A stretch of 64,000 bases of DNA, taken from Spisula solida (taxonomy: Eukaryota; Mollusca; Bivalvia; Venerida; Mactridae). Each line of letters opens with the position of its first letter. The first letter of the stretch is position 1. Location: the NCBI GenBank assembly GCA_947247005.1, contig OX365954.1:7580001-7644000 (forward strand). The letters are read 5' to 3'. Positions 25,183 to 61,577 of the stretch are shown one piece after another. The notes under the pieces are model-generated. The model searched no databases. It was not told the origin of the DNA and was given only the letters and a program-made list of their open reading frames with translations. Position numbers and translations under genes: made by a program.

Positions 25183-25856
25183 TTAAGGTTGGTTCACACT
25201 ATGAGCGTTTATCCCAGCGTTTGTCGGCGTTTCAAAAGTCGAAAAAATGAGCCCAAACGTCGGTGAAATTACGCACGCGAGAACGAATATTTTGGTTCAC
25301 ACTGCGAACGTTGTGTATCTAACGCACACTAACGTTTGGGAACGTTTCTCAACGGTTCACCGCGTTTGACAGCGGTTACTAGCGCTTAGCAACGTTTGTC
25401 TTCGTTGTAGCTTTTTTATCGGCGTATGTGAACTTTTGTCAACGTAGGTTAGCGTAGCGGTCCCCAACTTAGTCCGACTTAGACGAACGGGGTGCCAAAC
25501 GCCAGGATCCGTTGAACAAAGTTTACCTAAGTTACTGAAACGTTATGGAAAGTTCGTCTGCGCTAACCACTTGCATTGCTATCGCGTTCATTGCGTCTGA
25601 TACCCGTTTGCCTACGTTGGACAAACGTTCGTTTGCGTTGTTAAAAGTTGGCTTACGACAGCCCTTGCGTTACTACCGCGTTCATTGCGCTGGATACCCG
25701 TTGGCCTCCGCTAGATAAACTTTCAATTAAATTCATTATCACCACCAGCGTTTCAGCAGACGTTTGCCAACGGAGCTTAACTTAAGCAAACTTTGATCAA
25801 CTTAATTCAGCGTTCGTGAACGTTTACAAACGGAGCACAACTTACGTCAGCGTTAA

Positions 25857-26074
25857 AGCTGGGTCCACACTCTAGCGTTTGGGCCGACGTTTACCGACGT
25901 TTGAGCAAACGTTCAGCTCCGCTAGTAAAAGTTACTAAACGTTTTGAAAAGTTGACGATCGTTGGTAAACGCTGAAGAACGTTGTATTCGTTGAAAAAGG
26001 TTAACATGCAAAAACTGAACGTTTGCCTTAACGCCGGTAAACGTCGGTCCAAACGCTAGAGTGTGAACCTATCT
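25857..26074. mobile_element. TTAA-type MITE
   Basis: TTAA lies at 25853-25856 and 26075-26078. The ends match as inverted repeats for about 45 bases: CCACACTCTAGCGTTTGG on the left, and in reverse complement TTCACACTCTAGCGTTTGG on the right. It is 218 bp and contained in the larger nest. Confidence 0.85.
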
Positions 26075-27075
26075 TTAATGTTAGTGAAATTGCGTTCGCG
26101 AGGAGGAATATTGTAGTTTACAAGTACGAGCGTTGTGTATCTGGCGCACATAAACTTTTGCGAACGTTTCCTAGCGTTTCACTGCGTTTGGCAGCAGGTA
26201 CTAGGCTTGAAAACGTTTGTCAGTATTGCAGTTATTTTTTATTAAGGTGGATTCACACTTATTTTATGAACGTTTGTACCAGCGTTGTTCAGTATTTCAA
26301 AAGTCGGAAAAATAAGCCCAAACGTCGTTGAAATTACGCCCGCGAGGCGGAATGTTTTGGTTCACAAGTAGTACGAACGTTATGTATCAAACGCACGTTA
26401 ACTTTTGGGAATGTTTCCTAGCGCTTGATTGTGTTTGACAACGGTTACCAGCGCTTAACGTTGTACATAGTTATTCTTTATCAGCGTATGTGAACTTTTG
26501 TTAACGCAGGTTAGCGTATGTGCAACAGTCCCTAACCTAGTCCGACTTAGATGAACGAGTTCCTTAACTCCACATCCGTTGTACAAAGTCAACCTAAGTT
26601 GCGGAAACGTAATGGAAAGTAGTTCGTCTGTGCTAACCACTGGCGTTGCTATCGCGTCCATTGCGTCTGATACCCGTTGGCCTACGTTGGACAAAGTTAA
26701 CGTTCATTTGCGCCGGGGAAAGTTCGCTGCTTATGCCAGCTCTTGCGTTACTATCGCGTTCATTGCGTCGGATAGCCGTTGACCTCCGCTGGATAAACGT
26801 TAGACTCATCGACACCACAAGCGTTTCAGCAAATCTCCGAGGTTTGTTAATGGAGATAACTGGAGCAAAATTAGATCAACTAAATTCAGCGTTCATGGAC
26901 GTTTATAAACGGAGCTAACCTTACATCCGCGTTTATTTCCAAACGTCGACAAAGTTTTTGTACGTTGTTTTCAACGGACACAGCGTTCTTCTGCGTTCAC
27001 CAGCGATCATGAACTTTTCAAATTTTACTAGCAGAGCTGAACGTTAGCCCATAAGTTTGTAACCGTTGGTCCAAA

Positions 27076-27169
27076 CCACAGGTCCATGAAAAGTGACCTA
27101 GCCCACCTTTATATACATATCTAAATATGCATATATAGACGGTATTGGACACTTTTCATGGACCTGTGG
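27076..27169. mobile_element. 94-bp MITE
   Basis: Perfect 20-base inverted termini, CCACAGGTCCATGAAAAGTG, around an AT-rich core. TCCAAA directly flanks both sides (27070-27075 and 27170-27175). It interrupts the end of the surrounding TTAA element. Confidence 0.85.
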
Positions 27170-27195
27170 TCCAAACGCCGTAGTGTGAACCCAGT

Positions 27196-27966
27196 TTTAG
27201 CCGCGGTATGGGAATGTTTGCCAACGCAGATTAGCGCATGTGCAGCGGTACCTAACTAAGTCCGACTTAGACGAATAAGTTGATGATAAGTCAGGATCCA
27301 TGGTACAAAGTTTATCTGCGTGATAGGAACGTCGTGGAAAGTTCACCTGTGCCAACCCCTTGCGTTACTTTTGCGTCTGAGACCCGTTTGCCTACGATTG
27401 ACAAGCGTTTTGTTACTCTGTGAAGACTTTGCTTACGCTAGCCCTTGTGTTACCTACGCGTTCATTGGCCACCGTTAGCATCCGTTAGATAAACATGTGG
27501 CTGAATTCACCGGCACCACCAGCGTTTACCACAGATGATATTCCAGGTACATGTATATGATTGGTAAAATATTTAATAAAAATATCTGACAAAATACTAG
27601 TAGTATAGGCGGCAACGCCCCTTGTGGCTGTTCAAGAGCAGGTGTTTATTCTATTGTGAAACAAATTATGAAACTAATATTGTAGGGCACTAATTATATA
27701 TTACTAATTCATTATTAGCATCATCTATAATCAATGGTATTGACATGCACAAAATTAATGTATGTGTTAAATGCCAGCACGAAAGGTACATCACTAATAC
27801 AGCTGTACATAATGATAATAGTACAAGCGTTTAATGAATAATTGACAAGGTAATAAAAGAATGACAAACATGAAACATTATATTAACAACACCCATCGAG
27901 AAGCACAGAACGTACTCATTTATAGGGGTGCAAGCCACAAAATCAGTTATCCTATACAGGCATATA
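27196..27966. other. Intergenic, no gene seen
   Basis: The first 300 bases share words with the ACGTT-rich nest. The rest is AT-rich without a supported feature. Confidence 0.4.
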
Positions 27967-29786
27967 AACTCAACAAAAATTGAGGGTCGTTGACTTATGA
28001 TAGCAGATCTTAAATACACCTTTTCATATGCTGAAGTTTGTATTCAACAAGTCCATTATACATGTATATGTGACCTATTTAATCAAGCAGTTACATGTGT
28101 TTTTATAAACAGTAGCACGCAATTAATCCTCTAAGACACCTCCTATCAGTTCTAAAGTGTTTGAGAACTGGTGGGTGGGGTAAACAAAATGGTTTATCAA
28201 AAGAAATAATGAAAACTAGGTAATTTTAGAAAGGAGTACGACTTTCTCGTGCTCGGGTGACCTCTTGGCACGGGCTGCGTATGACTTTCCTAATGTCCCT
28301 TCGAGGAATGAGATCCCATTCACCAGTAAGGGCAGCAGCAAGCCCATTTCTGGTTGACGGCTGACGTTGTCGTGTGAAAAGACAGCGCTGCAGAATGTAG
28401 CAGGCATGTTCTATTGCGTTCATGTCTTGAGACATAGCAGGTCATTCCAAACGTTCAACACATTGGACGTCAAGGTACTGATTTACGATTCTCGCACGGT
28501 GAGCTGTAGCATTATCCTCCATTAACACGAATTTCTGACCGCTTGCAGCAGCATATGGAATGACGTCAGGTCGGAGAATCTTGTCAGTATAACGTCTAGC
28601 ATTAAATGTGCCGTTAACAAAAATATGAAGGCCTGTATGACCGTCGGATATGCTCCTCCAAACAATAACAGAGCCACTTCCAAAATATGCAACACTCGTT
28701 GAAGTGCTCATTTTGCAGACACCACACACGCAAACGTCCATCATGAAAGTCCGGACAAAATGTTGACTCGTCAGTGAATAGCACATTACGAAAGACCCCG
28801 AGTTGCCAATTGACGTGAACTCTGGCAAACTCCAGGCGAGCATCACGGAGTATTGGGCGTTTAACGAGAATGTACCACATGACGGCCATGGAGTCTTGTT
28901 GCGATATGTTTGTGCCGAGATTCCAACACGGGGAGCCATCTTGAAGTCTCTGTTTAGAGCAACAGACGAGTCCAACCTATGGCGTTTTGCCATGACAACG
29001 ATAGTAAGGTAATCCATAGCAGATGTAAACCGGTGGCTCCAATGTAAAAGTACTTTTGCAAAAATCGTTGGATTACACTAAGTCTAACATCATGCCCGCT
29101 GCGTTTTCCCAGGCAGCAGATGACCAAGTGCTCTCTCTGTCTCAGTCTCCGACGTGTGTGCCTTCTGGGTATCATATATTCTTCACACTAACCAGGTATA
29201 TAGCGTATTCTAACACGATCCGCGGATTAATCCATATACACATAGAGCAAACCAGGGCATGTATTATTACCGCAATAAAACATGGTATCAAATTGGCTGT
29301 TACTATTTACGCCCCATATCAAGTGACATATTTATGAATAAATGAACGTAATCTTCATAGTAAAATCTTCAACGGGTCGCGAGTTGCACGAGTATCCAGT
29401 GTTACAGCTATGACGCATCTATTTTTAGAAACTCCAATATTCTCTCGAAATTAAGATTCATAAAAACTTCTGATAATCAATTCATTTATATTTTTATTAA
29501 AAAAATTTCAATGTTCAAAATGTGTTATTTCCTTCAGAAAATTACCAAGGTCGTTTTCATAAACGAGGGAGGTAATTGTACCAGCTAATAAGCCATTCAA
29601 TTTCAGCGTGGAATTATGTTCAATGTCAAATGGGTGAAAATGGAATGCGCGCGGTTAAATAGTGCGGGATATTATCGTATTTAGAATCGAAATAAAAACT
29701 CTGTTCTTGTATTTCGTCGGTGAACAGTTGTGCATCTAAAAATTCTAAGAACCTAAGTATTGACCCTTAATTTATTTTGTTGAGTG
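27967..29786 (-). mobile_element. Tc1-like DNA transposon, degraded
   Basis: The termini match as imperfect inverted repeats: left AACTCAACAAAAATTGAGGG, right in reverse complement CACTCAACAAAATAAATTAA and then GGGTC. TA flanks both (27965-27966 and 29787-29788), the Tc1/mariner target. The 1.8 kb length fits the family. It encloses a broken transposase on minus. Confidence 0.8.
28216..29175 (-). pseudogene. Tc1-family transposase remnant
   Basis: Three minus frames together cover a cut-and-paste DDE/D transposase. The middle has the first catalytic Asp in NVLFTDEST; then GSGSVIVWRSI, RYTDKILRPDVIPYAAA and the second Asp in LMEDNATAHRARIVNQYLD; then MSQDMNAIEHA with the third acidic residue, and WDLIPRRDIRKVIRS near the C-terminus. 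Frame changes occur between these blocks and in the N-terminal helix-turn-helix region, so no intact protein can be made. Confidence 0.85.
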
Positions 29787-30036
29787 TATTATATCATACA
29801 CATGTCACGGAACGAGGAAATTCCATGCAGTATACCCATTGTAGGTTCATGAACTTATAAGAAGTCATAAACCTTGGGGTTTAGGGGTTTCCCTACAAAT
29901 ATAAGATTACCTTACACTCAACCGAGCAAAACTGTTATAACATACTACAGTTGTAATCATAAACGTGTTCTTCATTTTAATAGAGTATTTTTCAACTAAA
30001 CCAAATGATTCCGAATCCCTTAATACGAAGCCTTAC

Positions 30037-30259
30037 CTTTTTGTGCCTGGATCTGTCTATATAGAAGGTCATACTGTTCTTTGTACGCTGTGAATTTATT
30101 CTGCAGTGCCTTACGTCCGTTCTTCACTGATTCCAGTTCTCGCAACAAGAGACCGTATCTGACCGGTGGCTCGGTGGTAACAACTTGTGGAATCACATCG
30201 ATTTGTTGACCATGGCATATAAGCACAGCCACAGAGAGAACACATAGTGGGATCCACAT
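30037..30259 (-). CDS. Orphan first exon: signal peptide plus coiled coil (C1q-domain-protein style)
   Basis: An ATG at 30259 opens 74 codons. The N-terminus MWIPLCVLSVAVLICHGQQ reads as a signal peptide. The rest, ending YDLLYRQIQAQK, is charged, helical and coiled-coil-like. The frame runs into AAAAAG|gtaagg, a good donor, leaving phase 1. Secreted molluscan C1q-domain proteins often have this architecture: a leader and short coiled coil in exon 1, with the C1q head in the next exon. I find no C1q head on the minus strand downstream, where the window holds only transposons. The gene may have a very long intron reaching beyond the window or may have lost its other exons. Function is inferred only from architecture. 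Confidence 0.5.
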
Positions 30260-31224
30260 GATGAGAGAATATCCGTGTGTAATATAAGTGTGGAATTTAT
30301 CACTAACAAGTCAAATGTCATTTACATATACTTGTACATCGAAGTGTTAGATAAGGATTTGTATTGTAGGGCGCTTGTCTTATCTTCCAATGTTCCCATG
30401 TAAAACTTCAATATATATGCGATCACTGTGTCCAACAGTTCACCGGAAATCCCGGGACAGCGTACGTGTATCACACAGCGTAGAACCTCTAATATAACAC
30501 ATGCATTCGAAATTCTATCAATTAAAAACATATGATTGTATTTCCTGATGAAGGCAAAATGCCGAAAGTTGATAATACAAGTTAATAAATTTCAACGCGT
30601 ATTGTTGTTGATATTTATCTTTATTTAAATTCTATCCATCAAATATCAGGATTCCTTTTTGGACGGGATGCCTTGCACTCCTGGTCATTGTATAAATATA
30701 TAGAGCTATTTTAAATGGATTGACTGCTGTGATACTGTATGGATAGAATTTCAAATTCCTGTGAATATAACTATGTTGCCACTTTATTAATTTATTATTA
30801 ATAACCACTAACCAGAAATCACGAGATCACCCTCGACGAATCCAGTATCAATCACGTGGTCAGATCGCCCATCTCAAGTACCGGAGGTGTGCTGTTATCC
30901 CCTTAGCAAACACAGTGTCGTGAATGGTCTGGGTAGTGGGTAGGGCTTAAACATTCCAAATATTAGTGTTACATCCTATCAAATCAAGGGAATAAACTGT
31001 CTGTTGTATCTTTAATTCGGTTAAGGTTTTATCTAAATTTGGAATCATTGGAAGGACTTACTTTGGAATCAAAGTAATGGTCACTTATTTCAGCCGAAAA
31101 TAATTACTTTTCTTAGAGACTTAGGGAGAGCACACTATCAGTTTTAAGTATGTACAAGTTGCTGTCCTTTGAAATCAAGAGAGATAACTAGTTTAACTTC
31201 CATAATGTGCAATGTTAAGTTATA

Positions 31225-31325
31225 GTTAGAACATATTAAGTAAATTTTAATGATTAAAAAGGGCGGAGCGAGCGAAGCGAAGCGAGGCATTTTTAGTCAT
31301 TAAAATTTACTTAATATGTTCTAAC
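31225..31325. repeat. Near-perfect hairpin repeat
   Basis: Arms GTTAGAACATATTAAGTAAA and its complement enclose a GC-rich loop, GCGGAGCGAGCGAAGCGAAG. It may be part of a longer fold-back that continues to about 31490 with ATTGGC words in both orientations. Confidence 0.75.
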
Positions 31326-32153
31326 TAACTTAGAATATAACATTCTGCATTCTGATTGGCCGATAGAAATTAGCGCCAAAGCAAGACGTCAAGTCTGTTA
31401 AGAGAAAATTTTAATGATTAAATTTTCATTTAACCGCGAAAATGCGGCGTTTTCATTGGCTCATAATGTAGGTTATATTCTAATTCACATTAAGGTCATG
31501 ACGAGAAACTCAATATTGGATAAGAGACAGAGTCAACCAATCAATATACCCGCAAGACTAGTTATAAGCTTACATAAGTGAAGAAAACACGTGGTGCAAA
31601 TATTACAATAACATCTAGCCAGCTGCTAATTTCTAAAAAAATAATGCGATGCTATACGGCAGACATAGACACAATGACGAAGTTTCCATGCATCAGCTAT
31701 GGTTCAAGTGGCATGGAGATTTGTGTCTCGTTTTCATGCTCATATTATATTCCCTGTCTGATTTGATATTATGTTATTACACGTTTTCTGATAATTCCAT
31801 CAGCTCAACTACCAGGAAGCTTGCTCGAGTACAATATGTAGTATAATTATGCCTGATTATTTTAAGTCGATCAGGGTGACAATGGGAGATAAATATGTAG
31901 TTTAATAATACTCGGAACTTTGATAAGGGTCTAGAAATCAATATGTATCTATTAATAAGAAAACGATGAAATATTAAAATATCAAAATTTCGGAAAATTC
32001 ATGTTGCATTGACGTAATGTCGTCTTTTTCAAGGGAGCTGATAATTAAGCCATATTGGCATGGACCAAAGTTACAAGAATACCATAGAATTGTTTGTGTC
32101 TTTTCTATTCTCATATTGTGCAAGATCCAAAAACAGTTATCATAGATGCTTCT

Positions 32154-32254
32154 CACAGGGACTTGCATAATTGAAAAAAAATGAAAAAAAATTAATACCT
32201 GCTCTCAGTATTGATTTTTTTTCCATTTTTTTTTTAATTATGCAAGTTCCTGTG
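32154..32254. repeat. Small palindromic MITE-like repeat
   Basis: The ends CACAGGGACTTGCATAATTG and, in reverse complement, CACAGGAACTTGCATAATTA are inverted copies with A/T runs inside. Confidence 0.75.
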
Positions 32255-32660
32255 CTTCAATGCAGCAAACACATTTAAATCAGGTTGGGCAAATTCTCAA
32301 TGACAGTTTTAGATGGGAATGATCTTTTTCCTCGTGTTTTTTTTAATTGCTTCATCTCTAAAAATAAAGGAAGAAACTTAGTCTGTCTTACATCAAGAGT
32401 AACCTCCCTTTCACTTCAAGTGACATAACTCTGTATTTATTTAAGTTTGTCAAGAGTGATATTCCTTTGAAATAAGTGTCAATAATTTTAGGAATAGAGC
32501 ATCCATATTATGAACACTTTATTTTGTTAAAATCTTGATGCCCAGTCACATGAACCAGCTATTTTCACATATGTCCCAACAAAATACCCCCTTGCTGACC
32601 AATATGTATTTTTCTATAAATGACGGTCAGTAACGTTGTCTTGGACAGTGTTAAGGCCGT

Positions 32661-33098
32661 TTGGGCTCCAGGAATGCATGCCTATTCTTTATCTCATTAA
32701 TTACGAGCATTGTTGCTGTTTTCTCAAGTAACAGGTTTAACTGGAGCAGTATACAAGCTATTTCACACCTCTGGCCAGATGTTCGTTTTAGCACGACCAA
32801 CTTTCCAGGGATTTGGGTTGTCTGTTTCTACACCTGTAGTTTTGTGTTCCATGCTCATTTCCAGAATTACGTTGGTTTTTACCTTGTGAAAGGTTGTTTG
32901 TCAGCAATTCCACAGAAGAAAATAACCTGCCAGACACAGTATTCGAACCAGAATCAGGCGACAAATTACTTTTCTAGCTACTGTGTTACAGTGCTTTCTG
33001 GGCAGGTATGGGCTAACACATGGTTTGCCAGATTTAGATGCAACCCATCTTTGGAAGAAAATGGTCAAGGTTGCAGCTGGATTAATGTATACATTTAA
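32661..33098 (+). pseudogene. Decayed C1q-domain-like reading frame
   Basis: An open frame of about 145 codons without a good ATG (it begins at TTG after an in-frame TAA at 32652). Blocks recall the jelly-roll C1q domain: FVFHAHFQNYVGFYLVKG matches the central strand pair, and YSNQNQATNYFSSYCVTVLS followed by GQVWANTW matches the GDxVWV strand near the C-terminus. The end CSWINVYI stands where SFSGxxI is usual. The typical Gly-Asp and Phe-Ser-Gly positions are altered, so I read it as a pseudogene or a very divergent exon. It lies opposite in strand to the orphan exon at 30037-30259. The assignment is tentative. Confidence 0.4.
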
Positions 33099-33200
33099 GA
33101 GGTCTGCATTTTCTATCAACCATTGTGTTTGTTCTATATGGTTATTGCAATGTATTTAATTTTTATTAAGACATAACTAATTTCTTTCACAAGTAGTCAT

Positions 33201-33423
33201 TTTATTCACAATATACATATATTCATTTCACAGACATTATTTTACAAACATTATTACATAAAATAAGAAAAGTCACTTGTATAAAAAGTGGTTGAATTTT
33301 GTAAAATTTCAGCTCAGGTTAGTTTGACAATCACAGAGACGTTTTGATTGTTAACAGTTTATGTCCATGAAAGTATAATTTGTTGAATACTTTTAGAACA
33401 TCCCTCGTGTTACTGTGGTGATC
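33201..33423 (-). other. EZH2 3' UTR with polyadenylation signal
   Basis: Downstream of the EZH2 stop on minus, AATAAA occurs at 33206-33201, about 220 bases away. The true cleavage site is not visible. Confidence 0.5.
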
Positions 33424-57702
<24,279 letters not shown>

Positions 57703-58210
57703 CGCATGAGCTAAGGATGATACCTGTCAATAAACAAGAGAGTAAAGTGATCCTTAATCGCTCACTTGAGACTATTAATCAGTATGTCACGAAATTTCAA
57801 CCTGACCGTTGCACAGCACGTTCATTCTACAGATAGATGAACAAAACGGAAAAAATGCTGTCGGCGCCCTGATTTTCTTGTAAAATGAATAAAATAGTAC
57901 TTGCTCAATGCTAGATATTACACATAAGCATAAGTACTGTCAGATTCAAAACATATTTTAGTCTTTTGCAAACATTTTGAGCGTCATAAATGCTATATGG
58001 AGCCCGAATTCTGTCAAAAATGCTTGTCGGCGATACAATGTCATTGGCAACTACACTGGATTGTTATGTGTTATAATGTACAGAATTCTTAAAATTATGT
58101 TTCATATGGTGTAAAAAGGGTGTACCTAAATAAATATCATCAATTAATTGATAGATACTCAGATTTCACGTCCTGTTCATTGAGTGAGACTTTGTCGGCG
58201 ATTTTGGCAA

Positions 58211-60029
58211 CAGATACGTTACACTGCTAATATGTCAAAATATTAGATGGATAAACACGTATTTTTCATCATTTCATGGGCATTTTGACTAATTGGATAA
58301 AGTAAGATGGCATTGCTGGTAAAGAAATGTACAGAGAAAGCAGTATATTTCTAAGAAACGAAGATTTAAACAGTGAACTGACACTTTTTCAAAATTTTAA
58401 AACAGATACGTTACGTGCGTTTTGTGAAATTATTCAATAAGCACATGTAGCTGTTGCAAAAATAAATGATTTTCACTTAGAATATCATCAAAGGATTGCA
58501 ATTATGTAGAAATAATTGTACAAATACCCTATAATCTTAATTTTTCATGTGCTTAAACTTTTGTTTGACAGATACGTTACACTGAACAGATACGTTAAGG
58601 GATATTTGTATAACTGCTAAAATACGTGCATTTTAAACACCTTACTTCTGTCAGTGTTCATAAATTACATTGTTAAGTGACCCACTATGGGAAGATGATT
58701 TCCAGAGATCACCCATCGTCATATTGAATGTACTTACGTGCATATTCGGATGGTGCTTTTTGGAGAATCAGAGGGTGGCCTTAAAACGCGAGTTAATTCT
58801 CGTCAATCATGGCTAAATTTCAATATTATCATATTGAAAACACACACTCTATAATTGTTTGTTAATATAAAGAAACAATTTTCGAAATTATTGCCCTTAA
58901 TTCAAATAAAAAGCTTCATAACATCTTGTAACGTATCTGTTTAACTACGTAACATATCTGTTTTTCGCTTTTATGTTCAATTTCTGACATATATATTGAC
59001 TAAATATAATGATTTATGCAATTTTAAGTGACTTAGATCCTATTTGGTCAAGCTGCGTCTGCGTCAGTGTCATCTAGACTGTCCAAGATGTTCCCAGTTT
59101 ACTTCCTCTAAGATAGTGGGGACTATTTAACACGCTGGCTTTTAATGTAATAACTTTTCATTACTACCAATTTTATTTTACTAAATTTGGTCTTAATTCA
59201 AACTTAATTGAGAAAAGGTGTTTATAAGTGAAGTTCTTTCATTCATTTTCTGTTGGGTGCTGAACACATACAGCTTATATTTAGAGATCCTTTCACAATT
59301 AAGATACAGACAAGGTGAATACCCCACGCCAATTTGACAAGTACCATTTGGTTTATAATATATGTGAACCGTGGTTTCCTTATTGTTATGTTGCAGTCTG
59401 CTTATTACATTATACATGTTTTGAAACATTTGTAATATTTACCTGGAACGTTATGTCGAGTTACTTTTCTTCAACAGCTTTACGTTAGCAACAGATACGT
59501 TACGCCACTATAAAGACAATGCAATTGGAGATTCATAACGATATGTTTCGTGCTCAAACTTAAATAAACGTGTCATCATAGCTATGCATTATTGTTTTGT
59601 TTGAAATTAATGAACATATCATGTTGTTTTGGTGAGGAAACAACAAAATTTTTTGATAGACAGATACGTTACAAGACGACACACGTACGTCTCCATACCC
59701 GAAGAAACTATAATTTTAAACGTTCATCTGCGTAACACTGACAACATTGTGTTTACAGCTTGAAGATTAGTATTTCTTCTTTAAAACTTGTTTGCGACGA
59801 AGAATCTATGTTGCAGAAAACATTATAATTATATGAATCAAAACGTACTGATAAACCACTCGAAATGAACCAATAAGCTGAAATTTTATTCATTTTAACA
59901 TGTTCTGTCATCATGTTTGCTATGGGATATAATACACAATACCAATGACTTTACAGGTACAATATGTTTGATAACTAATTATATCATTTAGTCAAATAAT
60001 CTAGTCTTTAATGCAACGTAACGTATATG
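58211..60029. repeat. Dispersed 12-bp motif CAGATACGTTAC
   Basis: Forward copies at 58211, 58403, 58569, 58587 (one base off at the end), 59492 and 59661. Reverse copies at 58928, 58949 (one change) and 60018 (one change). Spacing is irregular and the intervening sequence is not alike. Confidence 0.7.
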
Positions 60030-60559
60030 TCGGCTATTAATTGGTCGCATACTTAAACTATGTGCAATATCAATATCCTTCAATACTTAACCCTGAAATT
60101 CTACACAGACACTCTGAAAACATAGAACAACATAGTGAACCATAGAAATTAGTATTTTGAGACTATGCATTTCGCTTCAAATTTTCATCTCAAGTTGTTC
60201 AGTTATCTGTAGAATGAACGAGTAAAGCGTTACCAAAGCGGCCAGTTGCACATCAAAGCACTCACATAGCAAAGTGCCGAGAAACAGTATGATATTAATT
60301 GCTCACTGATAGAGTGTAGTTGCATAGGCGTGGTAAAGCGCTGCCAAAAAAGCGATCAGAAGTGCCTTAGATAGGCAACAGGCTCCTGTGCCAAGGCACT
60401 ATGGGGTCGCGAAATTGAGTGACATTACGATTATTTGAGTTACGTCTTAAAATTGCCAAATTTAAATACATCACTAAAAGGATAAACAATATCTTTCTTC
60501 TTGTTCATCTTTCCAACAGGAATGGTGATAGTTCTTAGACACTGGGACAAGATTCTTAC

Positions 60560-60660
60560 AAAATAATTACCCGCCACCTATTCGATGGAAAATCGCCGAA
60601 GTAATCCGACTAGACCGGTTAACATTTACTTCCGGTGTCAAGATTGGTCTTGTCAACAAA
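60560..60660. promoter_or_regulatory. Candidate bidirectional promoter
   Basis: A locally CpG-rich patch in AT-rich surroundings with an ETS-type ACTTCCGG at 60628-60635, a common site in divergent housekeeping promoters. It lies between EZH2 (minus) and TMEM168 (plus). Placement is inference from position and motif. Confidence 0.35.
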
Positions 60661-61149
60661 ATAAACAAACTATGTATTTTACAGACGTAAATCGTTGTTT
60701 ATTCACAGAATTATAGGTAACAAAAAGCATAATTTACTCTCACATACAAAAGTTTGTTCACAAAATCGTGTTAAGTGGTACTTCATTGTATAAATTTCTT
60801 CAGTGACCAGATTTCGGATAGAACTATTCGGATAATTGTCTATGTGGCTAATAAACTAAATTGTAATTGGCTAGTTTGATATATGTATTCACTTCTAGAC
60901 GTTTTCATACCTTCGGATGCAAGTGATATATTATAAAATTTTGCATATATTTTTATGATATTTATAAAGATACGCCATTATGTAGCACTTCCCCAGGTGA
61001 TGACTTCCCTGTGAGTAAAGTCTGGGGTCTGTGTTGCACAAGCTAAGTGCTCGATTGCGTTTTACTTTGCTATCAGAAGGGACTATATAGCGGATGAAGC
61101 GAGAAATTGATTGACAACCAACGAGCATAGAAATGCAAAAGTTGGCATA

Positions 61150-61322
61150 GCAGACCTTGTTTGCTAAATTGGAGTACCTATGGTTCCAGGTTGGGTCCCA
61201 GACTGCAACATACTAAAGCTGGAACAACTATGACCAAGTGCCCTGGCTGAAAATCAAACCTGGGACCTCTTGATCTCTAGTCTAGACCGGTATGCACTCA
61301 ACCACTGTGCCACCAACATAAA
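61150..61322 (-). mobile_element. tRNA-derived SINE
   Basis: On minus, GGTGGCACAGTGGTTGAGTG is A-box-like, and GGTCCCAGGTTTGATTTTCA B-box-like. The body continues with CAGGGCACTTGGTCATAG and GTCTGGGACCCAACCTGG. Confidence 0.7.
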
Positions 61323-61577
61323 TGCTACTACAACTTGTCACTTGTGCGACATTATTATAATTAAAAAAACAACAGAATAAAAACTCAGGATAAATCTTTG
61401 TACTACCAAGAAATTTATTAATTCTGTTTACATTTAATTTGAAGAACATGTAACATGGTATTTGATTTCTAATCAGCCTTTCAATATTCGGTAAAAAAGT
61501 TTTTCTTGGTAATACACGTGTAACTATTATTTATTTACTTTTTATTGACAATCATGCATTGCTTTATGTTTCAACAG

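Larger units (their letters stand above)
25187..27195. mobile_element. Nest of TTAA-flanked, ACGTT-rich inverted-repeat elements
   Basis: The whole stretch is saturated with AACGTT, GCGTTTG and CAACG words. Several element ends of one type are visible: TTAA then GGTTGGTTCACACT at 25183-25200, TTAA then GGTGGATTCACACT at 26242-26259, and the inverse end AGTGTGAACCCAG at about 27182-27194. Internal segments repeat one another in direct orientation (25440-25700, 26490-26790, 27215-27480 share TTAGCG, CCTAAC and TCCGACTTAGA words). The TTAA target fits piggyBac or Kolobok MITEs. No transposase is encoded. Confidence 0.7.
30260..32650. other. Intergenic with two hairpin repeats, no gene seen
   Basis: It holds inverted-repeat units at 31225-31325 and 32154-32254 plus AT-rich sequence. 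Small open frames here lack coding character. Confidence 0.4.
57724..61577. other. EZH2-TMEM168 intergenic/upstream region
   Basis: About 3.9 kb between divergent coding starts. It holds the dispersed CAGATACGTTAC motif (58211-60029), a candidate promoter near 60.6 kb and a SINE at 61150-61320. It must also contain non-coding first exons of both genes; possible minus-strand donors are GTAAGTAC at 58738-58731 and GTAAATA near 59440. No further gene is supported. Confidence 0.5.

Noticed and set aside
26455..26918. Overlapping Ser/Arg-rich frames on both strands
   Set aside because: Result of the repeated ACGTT words being open in several frames.
25187..27195. CRISPR-like or regulatory array in the ACGTT-rich region
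   Set aside because: No regular repeat-spacer pattern; TTAA flanks and inverted ends point to transposons, and the genome is animal.
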